Assembly: GCA_964017185.1 (NCBI GenBank)
Contig: OZ024880.1
Location: forward strand, 34,996,329 to 35,060,328
Reading direction: 5' to 3'
DNA: 64,000 nucleotides
From: Rugalucina vietnamica
Lineage: Eukaryota; Mollusca; Bivalvia; Lucinida; Lucinidae
Shown: positions 1-11,700 of the stretch, in pieces
Numbering within the stretch: position 1 is the first letter of the stretch
Layout: each line of letters begins with the position of its first letter
Made by a program: the position numbers and the translations under genes
The notes under the pieces: model-generated
Databases searched by the model: none
The model's input: only the letters and a program-made list of their open reading frames with translations
Told to the model about the DNA's origin: nothing

Positions 1-854
1 AACTTTTATATTTTATTTGCGATTACTGCAGGTGGCGTTGTGCCGTGTGGCGACCCCAAAAGGTCTCCCCGTGCATCATGCATAGTGCAAATTATATTAT
101 TTCTTTCGGTCCTTTGAGATCAGTAAGAATATTCAGAGTATCAAAATACTTTACGTTTAGAACCATCTTCTAAAGATTAGTTCAATTTTTAACCCCGTTT
201 AGGCATGCGTCTTTGATTTTGACAACCCTTGTGTAAATTTTTGAAATTGCAGTATATTTATCTGGCTATCGTCGCCAGTTTATAAAGGGTCACTGATGAG
301 GGTTCAGTACCCGAAATTGCGCAATATACTACCTCCCGTTTTTACTGCTTCCAAAGGATCAAACTTTTATATATTATTCACTATACGTCCCAGTACAGGG
401 TTGGACTATATAATGGGGATTAGTCTTCAGTTGCCATTTTCTCACTAGACTTCAAACCATTCACATTAAATTGCAGACAGTGTTGAAAAATAGCCCTTAA
501 TACAGTTACGTGATTGGCCCATCTTAGTTACCAAAGTTGACTGCTTGTAGTTTACCTTGTTTTTAGCCCCACCCCATCCCCCCTCGGTAATGTTTATACT
601 ACTACCGAATCTATATAAGTATAAGTAAATCCGGGAAGTAAATCAATCAGAGCATCTGCAGACCAATAAAAAAGACATCATCTAGCCCCAAAATGAAGAG
701 TTATTTGTAAGCATTAATAAAACAAGGCACAGTCTTCGGCATATCCAGTTAAATAAAGTCCATAAAAACTTAGATGGACCTATTTGAAAAATAGGACATA
801 CTTCATTTGTACCTTTCTTTTTTCTCTCAGGTAGATGGTCAATGGATGTTGCAA
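1..854. other. Intergenic stretch without a recognised gene
   Basis: AT-rich sequence with stops in all frames. I see no domain, RNA gene or clear repeat here. An acceptor-like TACTGCAG is present near 31, but the short frame after it is not recognisable as any protein. Confidence 0.4.
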
Positions 855-1064
855 CTATATACTAACGGGTTGATGAGGATAAACGGGTTCTAATTCTGAA
901 AACATGGAAAGTAAAGCAAGAATTTCAAAATGCCTCATCAAATTATGTCCGTGATCCTCAGACCCCACGTTATATAGAAAAACGGGTGTTACAGGGGTAG
1001 AATTATTTTCCTCGACACATAGATTGTCTGTACTCCAAGAATGGCCTCTATCGTGTGACCACAT
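855..1064 (-). other. Possible terminal exon with an Asp-box motif (unrecognised)
   Basis: An open frame of 69 codons on the minus strand ends in TAG. It is preceded on that strand by a pyrimidine-poor but AG-terminated stretch (ending AAAACAG) that could be a splice acceptor. Its start contains SHDRGHSW, which fits the Asp-box (BNR) pattern S-x-D-x-G-x-x-W found in sialidases and VPS10/sortilin-type propellers. No other part of the frame is recognised and no partner exon is identified. It may be a chance ORF; the single short motif is weak evidence. Confidence 0.15.
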
Positions 1065-1502
1065 TCTGTTTTTTTTAAGAAAACATATAACTAAAATCCA
1101 ACTTTCATTTTAAAAAAAAAATATGATTTTACAGCCTTGATTTAATTGTAAGTCTCGATAGCGTAATAAAAACACAGAATTTTGTGGCCAATGCCATCAC
1201 TGTATGACAATTCAATATTAAGGCTTTTTTATATAAATGAACACTGTAAATCAATGTCTCTTTTTCTGGGCGAGTTAGACGCAAATCTTGTTTCTTGAAT
1301 GTTTATTCATAATATATGATAATATGACAAAAACAATGCCCAGCCATGCATTTTCCCTCAACTTTGGCACGAAAACTCATGCCACCAGTGATGCTGGTAA
1401 AACTTTATCGGATTTGGCTTTTAGCCCATGAAATAAATCACATATTGCGTGGAAAAAAAGAACTACAACGCTTCCGCGCTTCTCTGCGCCAGGTGACATG
1501 AC

Positions 1503-1507
<5 letters not shown>

Positions 1508-1551
<44 letters not shown>
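1508..1551. repeat. (CA)n microsatellite
   Basis: Uninterrupted CA dinucleotide run of about 22 units. Confidence 0.95.
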
Positions 1552-1552
<1 letters not shown>

Positions 1553-1834
1553 TTTATAATGGAATGATAATGAAAAGAGGTATAGGTTTTATTTACCTTT
1601 TCTTTCATTTTAATCTAACTCCAGTGCGTGATTTTATTTTTCCTTGAGGTAATTTTCAATTAGCATTTTAAAACGTGATGAGCCTTGGCAAAACACAGAT
1701 TCTTTCTTATTAATGTAAGATTACAAAGACGACAAGCTTTTTGTCTACATCTACGTAAATTTGACATAGCTACATACAGCTGACCAGAGTCTGGTTTCGT
1801 TCCAAGGCGATAATTCTGTTGTGGCTCTTATTCT

Positions 1835-2497
1835 TAGCTCGCCTGAGTCGTCAGCTTATCGTATACCCATGCTCCGTCGTCCGTCGTAGTTGTCGTCGCT
1901 GTCGTTGTTGTTGTCCACAATGTTCAAACGTCTTCTCCTCTTAAACCGCTGGGCCAATCAAAGCCAAACTTCATGCGGGGCATCCTTAGGCAGGGGCAAT
2001 AAAAGTTTATATAAATGGTCAAGGGCACATGACCAAGATGGCCGCCATGGCTATAAATAGCAAAAACCTTTAAAAATCTTCTTCTCCAGGACCAGAAGGC
2101 CAATGATTTTGAAACTTAATATGAAGTATCAGACAATGGAGTTCTACAAAGTTTATATAAGTCATGATCCTTGGATGACCTTGAACTATTTTACGGCAAG
2201 TTCAGCATAGGTCGCCTATGCATTTGAATGGGGAAAATTGTTAAAATTGGATTTGAAGGGCCAACCTTGCAGGAAATGGGTAAATGAACTGTATATTTAA
2301 GGTTCTGAAAAGAATTTTGGACCCCAAGGGTAGGTCTGCCCCTGCCCAGGGGCATTATACATGTATATGCCCGTATTATTGAAAGATCTTCTCCTCTTAA
2401 ACCGTTTGGCCAATCAAAGTCAAAGTTTATAGGAAGCATCTGTATGAAGGGGGAACCAATATGACTATAAATAAACCAGGTCACATGGCCAAGATGA
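1835..2497 (+). mobile_element. Helitron-like element, family A, 3'-truncated copy
   Basis: Starts AGCTCGCCTGAG after a T. It then carries a CCGT/CGT-rich run and one core unit with the family A phrases (CAAGATGGCCGCCATGG, TGACCTTGAAC, GCAGGAAATGGG) plus the start of a second unit. Compare the fuller copies at 26060 and 45224. The terminal hairpin and CTRR end are missing, so this copy is truncated. No coding capacity. Confidence 0.7.
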
Positions 2498-2728
2498 GAA
2501 AAAAGACAGTGGATCCACGTGATTAATTATTAACAAGCACATTTGAATATGGATTTGCTGCTATGCATTGAAATCACGTACGTTTTACATTGCAAAAAAA
2601 ATCAATCATTTTAAAGAACATAAAAAAGGACAGTTTCTTTTTCATTTCTTCAGATATTAGACAAATTGTCACAACAACGCAACAATGGCAACATTATACA
2701 TGTATATGGAAATTCTTATATCTTGTGA

Positions 2729-2856
2729 TGACGTATCATCAGGATAACATGTCCGTGCAATAAATACCCCTTAAACCACGCTTTTATATAGTGAAAAAAA
2801 GGGGTTTGCAGGTGTACAGCTATTTTCCTATTTTTGATCCAAAACATAGATTCAAT
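2729..2856 (+). mobile_element. F2 hairpin element, half copy
   Basis: Begins CATCAGGATAACATGTCCG and continues into the CCCTTAAACC and CAAAACATAGATT segments shared with the full F2 copies at 22299 and 54289. It stops before the central palindrome. Confidence 0.7.
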
Positions 2857-3039
2857 ATTTCGCTGACAAAAAAAAAGACTTGATGATGAAGACATTTATT
2901 GATGCGCTGAAAACTAATGCGGTCTGGAGCCACAACATTGCTCAGTATGCACAGATGAAAGCGCTTTTCTTACAGATAAGGATCTTGAGTAGATGGGTAA
3001 AACACTTCATACACTTACTACGAGTGTTCTCAATCGCCC

Positions 3040-3290
3040 ATCAAAAGGTTAAAGTAGGCAATGATTGGGGAAATGGCGCAATAAGAAAGAAATTCCCATT
3101 TCAAAACTCGAGGTGGGAAAAACCTAAATTAACAATCATATCGTAAGCCGAGTAAGCAGTTATTTCCCAAAAGGCGGCCGCTCAATTACCCAAACTTAAT
3201 TAAAAGTATGAAAACGTACATACGGTGCAAACAGCACGAAAATTCAACACCAAGACATAAAACAACAAGTACCATGCTATCAACAGACTA
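3040..3290 (+). repeat. Dispersed repeat R5
   Basis: About 250 bp, including AAAGTAGGCAATGAT, AAGAAATTCCCA and GTGCAAACAGCACGAAAATTC. It recurs on the + strand at about 21140-21470 and as a truncated minus-strand copy at 8632-8772. The frames open across it are not conserved as protein. Confidence 0.75.
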
Positions 3291-3494
3291 TGATGGCCCC
3301 GGCTTAAAGCTATTCATTTTAGTTGGTTGGGGTCGGAGCTTCTTGTCTGTTGCTTGGCCTACCAGGTTCAACTGGTGTTTTTCAGCCTGATACCAACTCG
3401 GCACATGAGTCAACTCTGCCTCGATAACTGTTACATTATGTACCACTGAGCTGTCGATCGGTTAGACCGAAATGACCCGGAATCCACAATACGG

Positions 3495-3860
3495 GTCGAC
3501 TTCGTTTAGGACTATGGTAAGGAGTTAAGTTGCTACCATTCACCGTTCGTTTGGAACCATGCTACCATTTTGGACGACTTTGGTAGGAACCATTCTAACT
3601 ATGCTGTTACTATGGTAGCTGTGGTCTGGTACCCGACTCCTCCATAACAAATGATATTGACCAATCACAACAATCGTTAGAAGCCTCCATCACAGAAGAG
3701 TTTTACCAAACTAACCATGGTAGCTACCATACTTATCGGCTTGGTTCCTTTGGTAATGGTCATTTCTATCTCCAATACAGAAGAGCTTTACTAAAGTACG
3801 AATCGAACAACAATGGTAGCTACCATAGTCCTTACCATAGTCCCAGTCGAAGTAGGCCTT
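3495..3860. mobile_element. Foldback MITE with TGGTAGC/GCTACCA arms
   Basis: The left end (3499-3523: CGACTTCGTTTAGGACTATGG) is answered in inverted orientation at 3829-3855 (CCATAGTCCCAGTCGAAG). Between them are several GCTACCA/TGGTAGC motifs in both orientations. A diverged fragment of the same repeat lies at about 5350-5420. Non-coding. Confidence 0.65.
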
Positions 3861-3886
3861 TATCGTTCGATTCGTACATTCGTACT

Positions 3887-3912
3887 ATCTGAATCTGAAT
3901 CTGAATCTGAAT
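3887..3912. repeat. (CTGAAT)n hexanucleotide tail
   Basis: Four CTGAAT units lie immediately 3' (in minus-strand sense) of the retrotransposon fragment. Short tandem 3' tails are typical of CR1/L2-like non-LTR elements, so this is probably the element's 3' end. Confidence 0.6.
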
Positions 3913-3972
3913 AGTTTACTGGTGACACGCCAAATAACATTATTTCACCAGGGGGTTCGGATGGGGGAGAAA

Positions 3973-4989
3973 TTAGTCCCTTGAACGCACGAGTGAAGCG
4001 AACTTGGACACACAATCATCTGACATTTCAGCAGTAGAAAACAGAGAATCAGGGAGGTCATTCCAGTCCCTGATAGTCTGGGGAAAGAAACTACATTTAT
4101 AGGCCTCTATACTAGCAGATGGAAGCTGAAATGCCTTGGAGTGGCTATTTCTACAACGCCTAGTCTTTGGGATAAGGTCATCTGTAGGTATTCTGGCTTT
4201 ACCCTTCAGACCTTTGTATAGTAATATGTCGATTATCCGCCTTCCTTTTCTTGAGAGATTCCCATTTGAGTTGTTCAAGAATGCCAGTCATACTACCTTC
4301 CTGGAAGGTATAATGCCTAGTTACAAATCTAGCGGCACGATTCTGTACCTTCTCCAATTCCTCCTGGAGGCATTTAGTATGAGGATCCCAAACAGAGCTT
4401 CCATATTCCAGGACTGGGCGCACCAGTCCTTTATAAGCTGCTTCTTTAACATCTTGGGGGCAAGAAAATAAGTTTCTCCTCAAGAATCCAAGTGTTCTGT
4501 TGGCTTTAGTACAGATATTATTGATATGGGTATTCCACTTGAGGTCATTTGTAATTGTTACACCTAGATATTTAATGCTATCAACATTTTCCAATACCGT
4601 TCCCTCGAGGGTGTACGAGGCCTCAATTTTATTTATCCGCTTATTTGTCAGCTGCATCATGTTGCATTTGACAGGTTTCTCATGCCCCATTTTCGGGCCC
4701 AGCTCCCTAAAAGGTCAATGTCTTTCTGAAGTTGCAGTGTATCTTCTACTGTTCTAATTTCACGGTAACAAACACAGTCATCAGCAAAAAGCCTGATTTG
4801 AGAGTCAATGCCAACGGGTATGTCATTTATGTACAAGGAGAACAACAATGGACCGAGAACGGTGCCCTGAGGGACACCAGACACAACAGGAGCCCAGTCA
4901 GATTTAACACCATTAACTACTACCCTTTGCTGCCTGAAGCACAAACATGTAACCTCTTCTGCATAGGAGATAGAAATGACCATTACCAA
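3973..4989 (-). pseudogene. Non-LTR retrotransposon reverse transcriptase, 5'-truncated and frameshifted
   Basis: Three overlapping minus-strand frames together encode the C-terminal half of a LINE ORF2. The first frame (4989 to 4657) carries the palm motif SGVPQGTVLGPLLF, then YINDI, and the catalytic FADD box. The second (4690 to 4199) has the thumb-region phrases KYLGVTI, LKWNTHI, PVLEYGSSVW and QNRAARFV. The third (4278 to 3973) has the tail phrase IRDWNDLP. Frame changes near 4680 and 4235 break the protein. The endonuclease domain and fingers are absent, as in a 5'-truncated insertion. The order of motifs is that of jockey/CR1-type elements; the exact clade is not determined. Confidence 0.88.
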
Positions 4990-5082
4990 AGGTACACATC
5001 CTTAGGTATGGAAGCTACAAAGGTTACTTTGGTAAAAAAAAAAAAAATCTGTGATGCAGGTTTCTTACGTAGACTGCTCCAC

Positions 5083-5330
5083 TGCGCATGTGTTGGATTT
5101 GAAAATCCAATAACACAAGCGGACAGCTGCATACCAATATTTACATCCAAGGATTCGTAGATGTACTTTTATGCACTCAGTGTGCATTGACTGACTCATT
5201 GACATAAATTTCTTTTGGTTGAAACCATGATAACAAGGAATAAACAAGTTGGTGGCTGGCTGGCGTGAGATTGATAATGAACTCGCCAGTAGAAGCAGGC
5301 TAGTTTCTAACGATGGCTGTGATTGGTCAA
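5083..5330 (+). repeat. Dispersed repeat shared with 6090-6225
   Basis: The segments around GAAACCATG...GAATAAACAAGTT, GGTGGCTGGC and AACTCGCC recur in order at about 6100-6215. Function unknown; no domain in the frames. Confidence 0.5.
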
Positions 5331-5706
5331 TCTCTTTTGTCATTAGGAAGTCGGTACCAGACTACAGCTACCATAGTTACACCATAGTTAGGATAGTTCC
5401 AACCGAAGTTGATCACGATACATACTTTCTTCAGATCTGAGTCGGTTAATTTCTGATCATCACCTCAGGTGTTGGTTGGGTGTCTAAATTTTGAATTTAG
5501 TAAAATAGGGGAAACATTCGGGATAGGCCAATAAAGCTATTTACAAGAAGCTAAACAGGGGCATACTAAAACGTATACCTCTGGACCCTTGGCTTAAATA
5601 AGAGCCTAAATTCTTCCGTGGTCTTAGATGCGACCACTGAAGAAGGAAGACTATTCCACAATGTAATAGCAAACACACGAGTTTGCTTTAGGATATACGT
5701 ATATAT

Positions 5707-5707
<1 letters not shown>

Positions 5708-5759
<52 letters not shown>
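5708..5759. repeat. (GTT)n microsatellite
   Basis: About 17 uninterrupted TGT/GTT units. They produce an artefactual poly-cysteine frame. Confidence 0.95.
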
Positions 5760-6424
5760 ATAACATAGCTAGAAGCACAAACCGGAAAGTCAAAGCTGTG
5801 GACGGCAATTTTCGTCGACAATTCAGATGTCGGAGAAATTTGTACTTTATTTTTCTTTTCTTGACTACTCGCGTATATATTTTTTTCTTTGTGAAATATG
5901 TCCCATTTCAGATAAATTTGTTACAAAACTCTGAAAAAAAAATAAAAACAAAATATTTTCAAATTCAGACGACAATCTCTGACTGTATATATACCAAATG
6001 ATTTTTTCGAAAACCAGTCTGTGTTTCGGAACACTCGGTTCGAAATTCCGGGAAGGAGTTGGATAGAGAAGGGTCGCTTCGGTCGCATGAAGACCGCTCC
6101 CATGCTCATGTGTCGAACTTTAAAATCCAATGACACAATCCAATGGCTGAAACCATGGCAATCTTGAATAAACAAGTTAATTGGTGGCTGGCAATAAACT
6201 CGCTCAGCATAGCAGGCTATTTTGTCTTCGGTTGCAGGGTAGAGCAAACTAAACTGATGTAGGATTAAGGTAGGGGGTAGGCAGGATATGGTATTGGTGG
6301 GGATGTGTAGGGTGTGGTGGTGGTAGGGATAGGTAGGGATATGACTGAGTGGGAGATGGTAGGGCAGGACAGAGAACGAGGTGGGGGTAAGGTAGGGCAC
6401 TGAATAGTGATAGTGATGGGGAGT

Positions 6425-6890
6425 CGGGTTCACGGGTCGTTTCGGTCCCTGGGCATTTCAGTCACCGGTCTTTTATGATTTTTTGACCGGTTTATTTCGA
6501 TACCGGGTCGTTTCGGTCCCTGGTCATTTCGGTCCCGGGTCGTTTCGAACCAGGTCATTTCGATCCAGAGTCATTTCGGTTTAGGATCGTTTCGGTCCCG
6601 GTTGGTTTCGGGCCCGGGTCATTTCGGTCCAGGGTCATTTCGGTTTAGGGTCTTTCGGTCTCGGGTCGTATTGGTTACGGGTCATTTAGGTCCTTGGTGG
6701 TTTCGGTCGGGTCATTCAGCACCGGGTCGTTTCAGACCGTGTCGTTCGGTCCCGGGTCAATTTGATCCAAGGTCGTTTCGGTCCCGGGTCGTTGCGGTCC
6801 CGGGTCATGTCGTTCCCAGGTCGTTTCTGTCCCGGGTCATTTCAGTCACGGGTCGTTTCGGACAGTGTCGTTTCGGTCTCGGACAATGTG
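6425..6890. repeat. GTTTCGG minisatellite
   Basis: An imperfect 15-17 bp repeat of the form GGGTCRTTTCGGTCCC, roughly 28 units, diverging at the edges. Frames are open across it only because stops are rare in the unit. Related in sequence and period to the arrays at 7346, 13706 and 20390. Confidence 0.85.
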
Positions 6891-7101
6891 CTACCTACCT
6901 ACATAGCTATTTACCTACCTCTATATGAGACTTGTAGACTTATAGTCTGGAATTCTCCCACTGGACAGCTAGTCACGCTGGACGGAAACGATTATATTAA
7001 GTTTCTGGCGTGAGGTTTACCGTGTGTGTGTTTGCAGATAAGGCAGTGTGTCTTTATTTCATATTACTCCTTGGGAAGAATTAATTCTTCAGGGCATCAC
7101 T

Positions 7102-7257
7102 ATTCACCTTTTTGCATTATCCGCTGGTTCCGAGCTTTTAAAAAATCAATATTGGAAATACAGGTAACCAGAACCCCCCGGGGGTTTCTGGTTACCTGTT
7201 TTTCCAATATTGATTTTTGTCAGCAGGTAACCAGCCGATAATGCAAAAATGGTGAAT
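7102..7257. mobile_element. Perfect-stem foldback element (about 155 bp)
   Basis: The left arm (ATTCACC...GCATTATC, then AATCAATATTGGAAA and ACAGGTAACCAGAA) is repeated inverted as TTCTGGTTACCTGT, TTCCAATATTGATT and ATAATGCAAAAATGGTGAAT. The centre is CCCCCCGGGGG. The two arms, about 65-70 nt each, would fold into one hairpin. Non-coding MITE or cruciform-forming repeat. Confidence 0.8.
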
Positions 7258-7345
7258 GGGACATATATCTTGTGTACTGTGAATCATGAGATGCCCTGGT
7301 ATATTTTAGTCTGGGTGCCGGGGTCAGATATTTATCTTTGTAATG

Positions 7346-7497
7346 AATCCGGGACGTTTCGCCTCCAAACCATTTCCTCCCCTAGTCGTTTCGCCCCCAA
7401 GACGTTTCCTCCCTAGTCGTTTCCCCCCTAGTCGTTTCGCCCCCACTAGTTGTTTCGCCCCACTAGTCGTTTCGCTCCCAAGTCGTTTCGCCCCCTA
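7346..7497. repeat. Left bracket array: GTTTCGCCCCCTAGTC repeat
   Basis: About nine units of a 15-17 bp repeat of the type CTAGTCGTTTCGCCCC. The same repeat appears in inverted orientation at 13706-13866, so the two arrays bracket the minisatellite block like composite inverted repeats. Confidence 0.85.
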
Positions 7498-7599
7498 GTA
7501 TATATGAAAGGGAAGATAGCATATGAATATAATATAATTACCTTTTCCACGTTATTTTGCGTCATGTAAAGACAAAATTGGTGTCAAAACATACAGTAA

Positions 7600-7690
7600 A
7601 TAAGCGCAAAGTGGCGTAAAGAAGCGCAAAGGTGGAGTTAAGAATCGCAAAGGGGCACAAAGGTGGCGCTAAGTGGTATAAAATAGCATT
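7600..7690. repeat. Short GCGCAAAG repeats
   Basis: Imperfect repeats of about 10-12 bp of the form AAGCGCAAAGGTGG / GTGGCGTAAAG. The rest of 7500-8630 shows no gene, domain or other repeat that I recognise. Confidence 0.5.
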
Positions 7691-8631
7691 AAAGCGCATT
7701 ATTTGTCAAATAAAAAGCAGATTTATTCATTTAAATCCGCATGTAGGGGTCGGGCGTAACTGTGTTTTCATTTTTTTTTTGTAATAAGACAATGGTGATG
7801 ATTGCAAAAGCACTTTACTCTTCTCAACGACAAGCCTAACAGGTTAGAATTTGCTACATAGAGTGTGAGTTTCAGATTTGACACAAAATGTTACTGAAAG
7901 AAACATTGTTCAAAACTTTTGACTGGCATTATCTCTGTTACAAAGTGTCAAGCACACAGTAAAATATCAAATATTTCGTTTTTATTTCTTGTTATATTTT
8001 TTATAAGAATGTTATAGGTGTACAGGTTATAATGTTATAGGTGTATAGGTAAATATTTAGATCTTGTGACTGTTCCCTTTAACTCAATAAAAGGTATGAA
8101 AACGTCTGTCAGGTTACCAGTGCGGTAATTGAATTATCAGCCACACGCCTGTTTGCAAAGTGTTATAACGATCGGCTAGTAACCTCTGATAGCACGTGTC
8201 ATTAATTGGATTATTAGAACATGTTGAAATGAGATAAATGACTCAAAATGTGACCTTATTTGAAATAAGAATGTTCTTCTTACATGCAAACTTACATTAA
8301 ACATTAAGTTTACTTTTTAATATTGTTGTTTTTAGGTGCAATTCTGTTATATGCAACGAACATGTATTCTTGTGCGAAGTTCAATTTCATTAATTGTAGC
8401 AAATTGTGGCTAAGAGATACGTTCAAAGGCAACCTTTTTTTCATTCGAAGTAAGAGTATTCTCAAAGATTTGAAGCGTCCTGACATCAACATTAAGAAAT
8501 AGAATAACTGATTGTGATAAGTTTTCCGGTGGTATCATAAACATAATGAAGCACCATAGACGAGCAGACTTGTCAGCGCTCAATTAATTGGAAACTTATG
8601 TCACAAATAGGAAACCATGCCTATGCAACAT

Positions 8632-8772
8632 AGAGGTGGGTCGGCGATTTAAGCCCCCCCCCCCCAGTAATTTTATATTACCGATCGTTCTAAGGTGAGG
8701 CTTCTGTTGTGGTTCTAATTGCTTTATGTTTTAGTGTTGAATTTTTGTGCTATTTGCACAGTACAAACAATG
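8632..8772 (-). repeat. Truncated inverted copy of repeat R5
   Basis: Reverse complement of the 3' half of the repeat at 21140-21470 (TTTAAGCCC..., ACCGATCGTTC, GGTTCTAATTGCTTTATG, GTGCTATTTGCAC). It ends where the minisatellite begins. Confidence 0.65.
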
Positions 8773-8778
8773 CACAGA

Positions 8779-11700
8779 TCAGACATTATGGAGAACTCAA
8801 AGATGCTGTTTGTTTGTTTGTTTTTTGTGTTTTTAACTTTTTTTTTTGTGTGTGTGTGTGTCAAGTTCAGACATTATGGAGAACACAAAGATGAATGATG
8901 CTGTTCGTTTTTTTTGTGTTTCAGACATTATGTAGAACTCAAAGATGAATGATGCTGTTTGTTGCTTTTTTGTGTTTCAGACATTATGGAGAACTCAAAG
9001 ATGAATGATGCTGTCTGTTGTTTTTTGTGTTTCAGACATTATGGAGAACTCAAAGATGAACGATGCTGTCTGTTGTTTGTTTGTGTTTCAGACATTATGG
9101 AGAACTCAAAGATGAACGATGCTGTCTGTTGTTTTTTGTGTTTCAGACATTATGGAGAACTCAAAGCTGGATGATGATGTTTGTTGCTTTGTTTTGTTTT
9201 TGTGTTTTAGACATTATGGAGAACTCAAAGATGAATGATGATGTTTGTTGTTTTTTGTGTTTCAGACATTATGGAGAACTCAAAGATGAACGATGCTGTC
9301 TGTTGTTTTTTGTATTTCAGACATTATGGAGAACTCAAAGATGAACGATGCTGTCTGTTGTTTTTTGTGTTTCAGACATTATGGGGAACTCAAAGATGAG
9401 CGATGCTGTCTGTTGTTTTTTGTGTTTCAGACATTATGGAGAACTCAAAGATGAATGATGATGTTTGTTGTTTTTTGTGTTTCAGACATTATGGAGAACT
9501 CAAAGATGAATGATGCTGTTTGTTGCTTTGTTTTGTTTTTGTGTTTCAGACATTATGGAGAACTCAAAGATGAATGATGATGTTTGTTGTTTTTTGTGTT
9601 TCAGACATTATGGAGAACTCAAAGATGAATGATGATGTTTGTTGTTTTTTGTGTTTCAGACATTATGGAGAACTCAAAGATGAACGATGCTTACTGTTGT
9701 TTTTTGTGTTTCAGACATTATGGAGAACTCAAAGATGAACGATGCTGTCTGTTGTTTTTTGTGTTTCAGACATTATGGAGAACTCAAAGATGAACGATGC
9801 TGTTTGTTGCTTTGTTTTGTTTTTGTGTTTCAGATATTATGTGGAGAACTCAAAGATGAATGATACTGTTTGTTGTTTTTTGTGTTTCAGACATTATGTA
9901 GAACTCAAAGATGAATGATGCTGTTTGTTGTTTTTTGTGTTTCAGACATTATGGAGAACTCAAAGATGAATGATGCTGTTTGTTTTGTTGTTTTTTTTTT
10001 GTGTGTGTTTCAGACATTATGTAGAACTCAAAGATGAATGATGCTGTTTGTTGCTTTTTTGTGTTTCAGACATTATGGAGAACTCAAAGCTGGATGATGC
10101 TGTTTGTTGCTTTGTTTTGTTTTTGTGTTTCAGACATTATGGAGAACTCAAAAATGAATGATGATGTTTGTTGTTTTTTGTGTTTCAGACATTATGGAGA
10201 ACTCAAAGATGAACGATGCTGTCTGTTGTTTTTTGTATTTCAGACATTATGGAGAACTCAAAGATGAACGATGCTGTCTGTTGTTTGTTTGTGTTTCAGA
10301 CATTATGGAGAACTCAAAGATGAACGATGCTGTCTGTTGTTTTTTGTGTTTCAGACATTATGGAGAACTCAAAGCTGGATGATGATGTTTGTTGCTTTGT
10401 TTTGTTTTTGTGTTTTAGACATTATGGAGAACTCAAAGATGAATGATGATGTTTGTTGTTTTTTGTGTTTCAGACATTATGGAGAACTCAAAGATGAACG
10501 ATGCTGTCTGTTGTTTTTTGTATTTCAGACATTATGGAGAACTCAAAGATGAGCGATGCTGTCTGTTGTTTTTTGTGTTTCAGACATTATGGAGAACTCA
10601 AAGCTGGATGATGATGTCTGTTGTTTTTTGTGTTTCAGACATTATGGAGAACTCAAAGATGAATGATGCTGTTTGTTGTTTTGTTTTGTTTTTGTGTTTC
10701 AGACATTATGGAGAACTCAAAGATGAACGATGCTGTCTGTTGTTTTTGTGTTTCAGACATTATGGAGAACTCAAAGCTGGATGATGATGTTTGTTTTTTT
10801 TGTGTTTCAGACATTATGGAGAACTCAAAGATGAATGATGCTGTTTGTTGTTTTGTTTTGTTTTTTGTGTTTCAGACATTATGGAGAACTCAAAGCTGGA
10901 TGATGCTGTCTGTTGTTTTTTGTGTTTCAGACATTATGGAGAACTCAAAGATGAACGATGCTGTTTGTTGTTTTTTGTGTTTCAGACATTATGGAGAACT
11001 CAAAGATGAATGATGCTGTTTGTTTTGTTTTTGTTTTTTTTTTGTGTGTTTCAGACATTATGTAGAACTCAAAGATGAATGATGCTGTCTGTTGTTTTTT
11101 GTGTTTCAGACATTATGGAGAACTCAAAGCTGGATGATGCTGTTTGTTGCTTTGTTTTGTTTTTGTGTTTCAGACATTATGGAGAACTCAAAGATGAATG
11201 ATGCTGTCTGTTGTTTTTTGTGTTTCAGACATTATGGAGAACTCAAAGATGAACGATGCTGTCTGTTGTTTTTTGTGTTTCAGACATTATGGAGAACTCA
11301 AAGATGAATGATGCTGTCTGTTGTTTTTTGTGTTTCAGACATTATGGAGAACTCAAAGATGAACGATGCTGTCTGTTGTTTTTTGTGTTTCAGACATTAT
11401 GGAGAACTCAAAGATGAATGATGCTGTCTGTTGTTTTTTGTGTTTCAGACATTATGGAGAACTCAAAGATGAATGATGCTGTCTGTTGTTTTTTGTGTTT
11501 CAGACATTATGGAGAACTCAAAGCTGGATGATGCTGTTTGTTGCTTTGTTTTGTTTTTGTGTTTCAGACATTATGGAGAACTCAAAGATGAATGATGATG
11601 TTTGTTGTTTTTTGTGTTTCAGACATTATGGAGAACTCAAAGCTGGATGATGCTGTTTGTTGTTTTTTGTGTTTCAGACATCATGGAGAACTCAAAGATG

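Noticed and set aside
15-110. Exon after the acceptor-like TACTGCAG near position 31
   Set aside because: The frame is short, ends quickly and matches no protein I recognise.
5618-6001. 127-codon frame with a poly-cysteine run
   Set aside because: It is the translation of a (GTT)n microsatellite and has no other protein-like feature.
6602-7013. Frames with repeated SRVV/GPGSF phrases
   Set aside because: They translate the GTTTCGG minisatellite in two frames at once.
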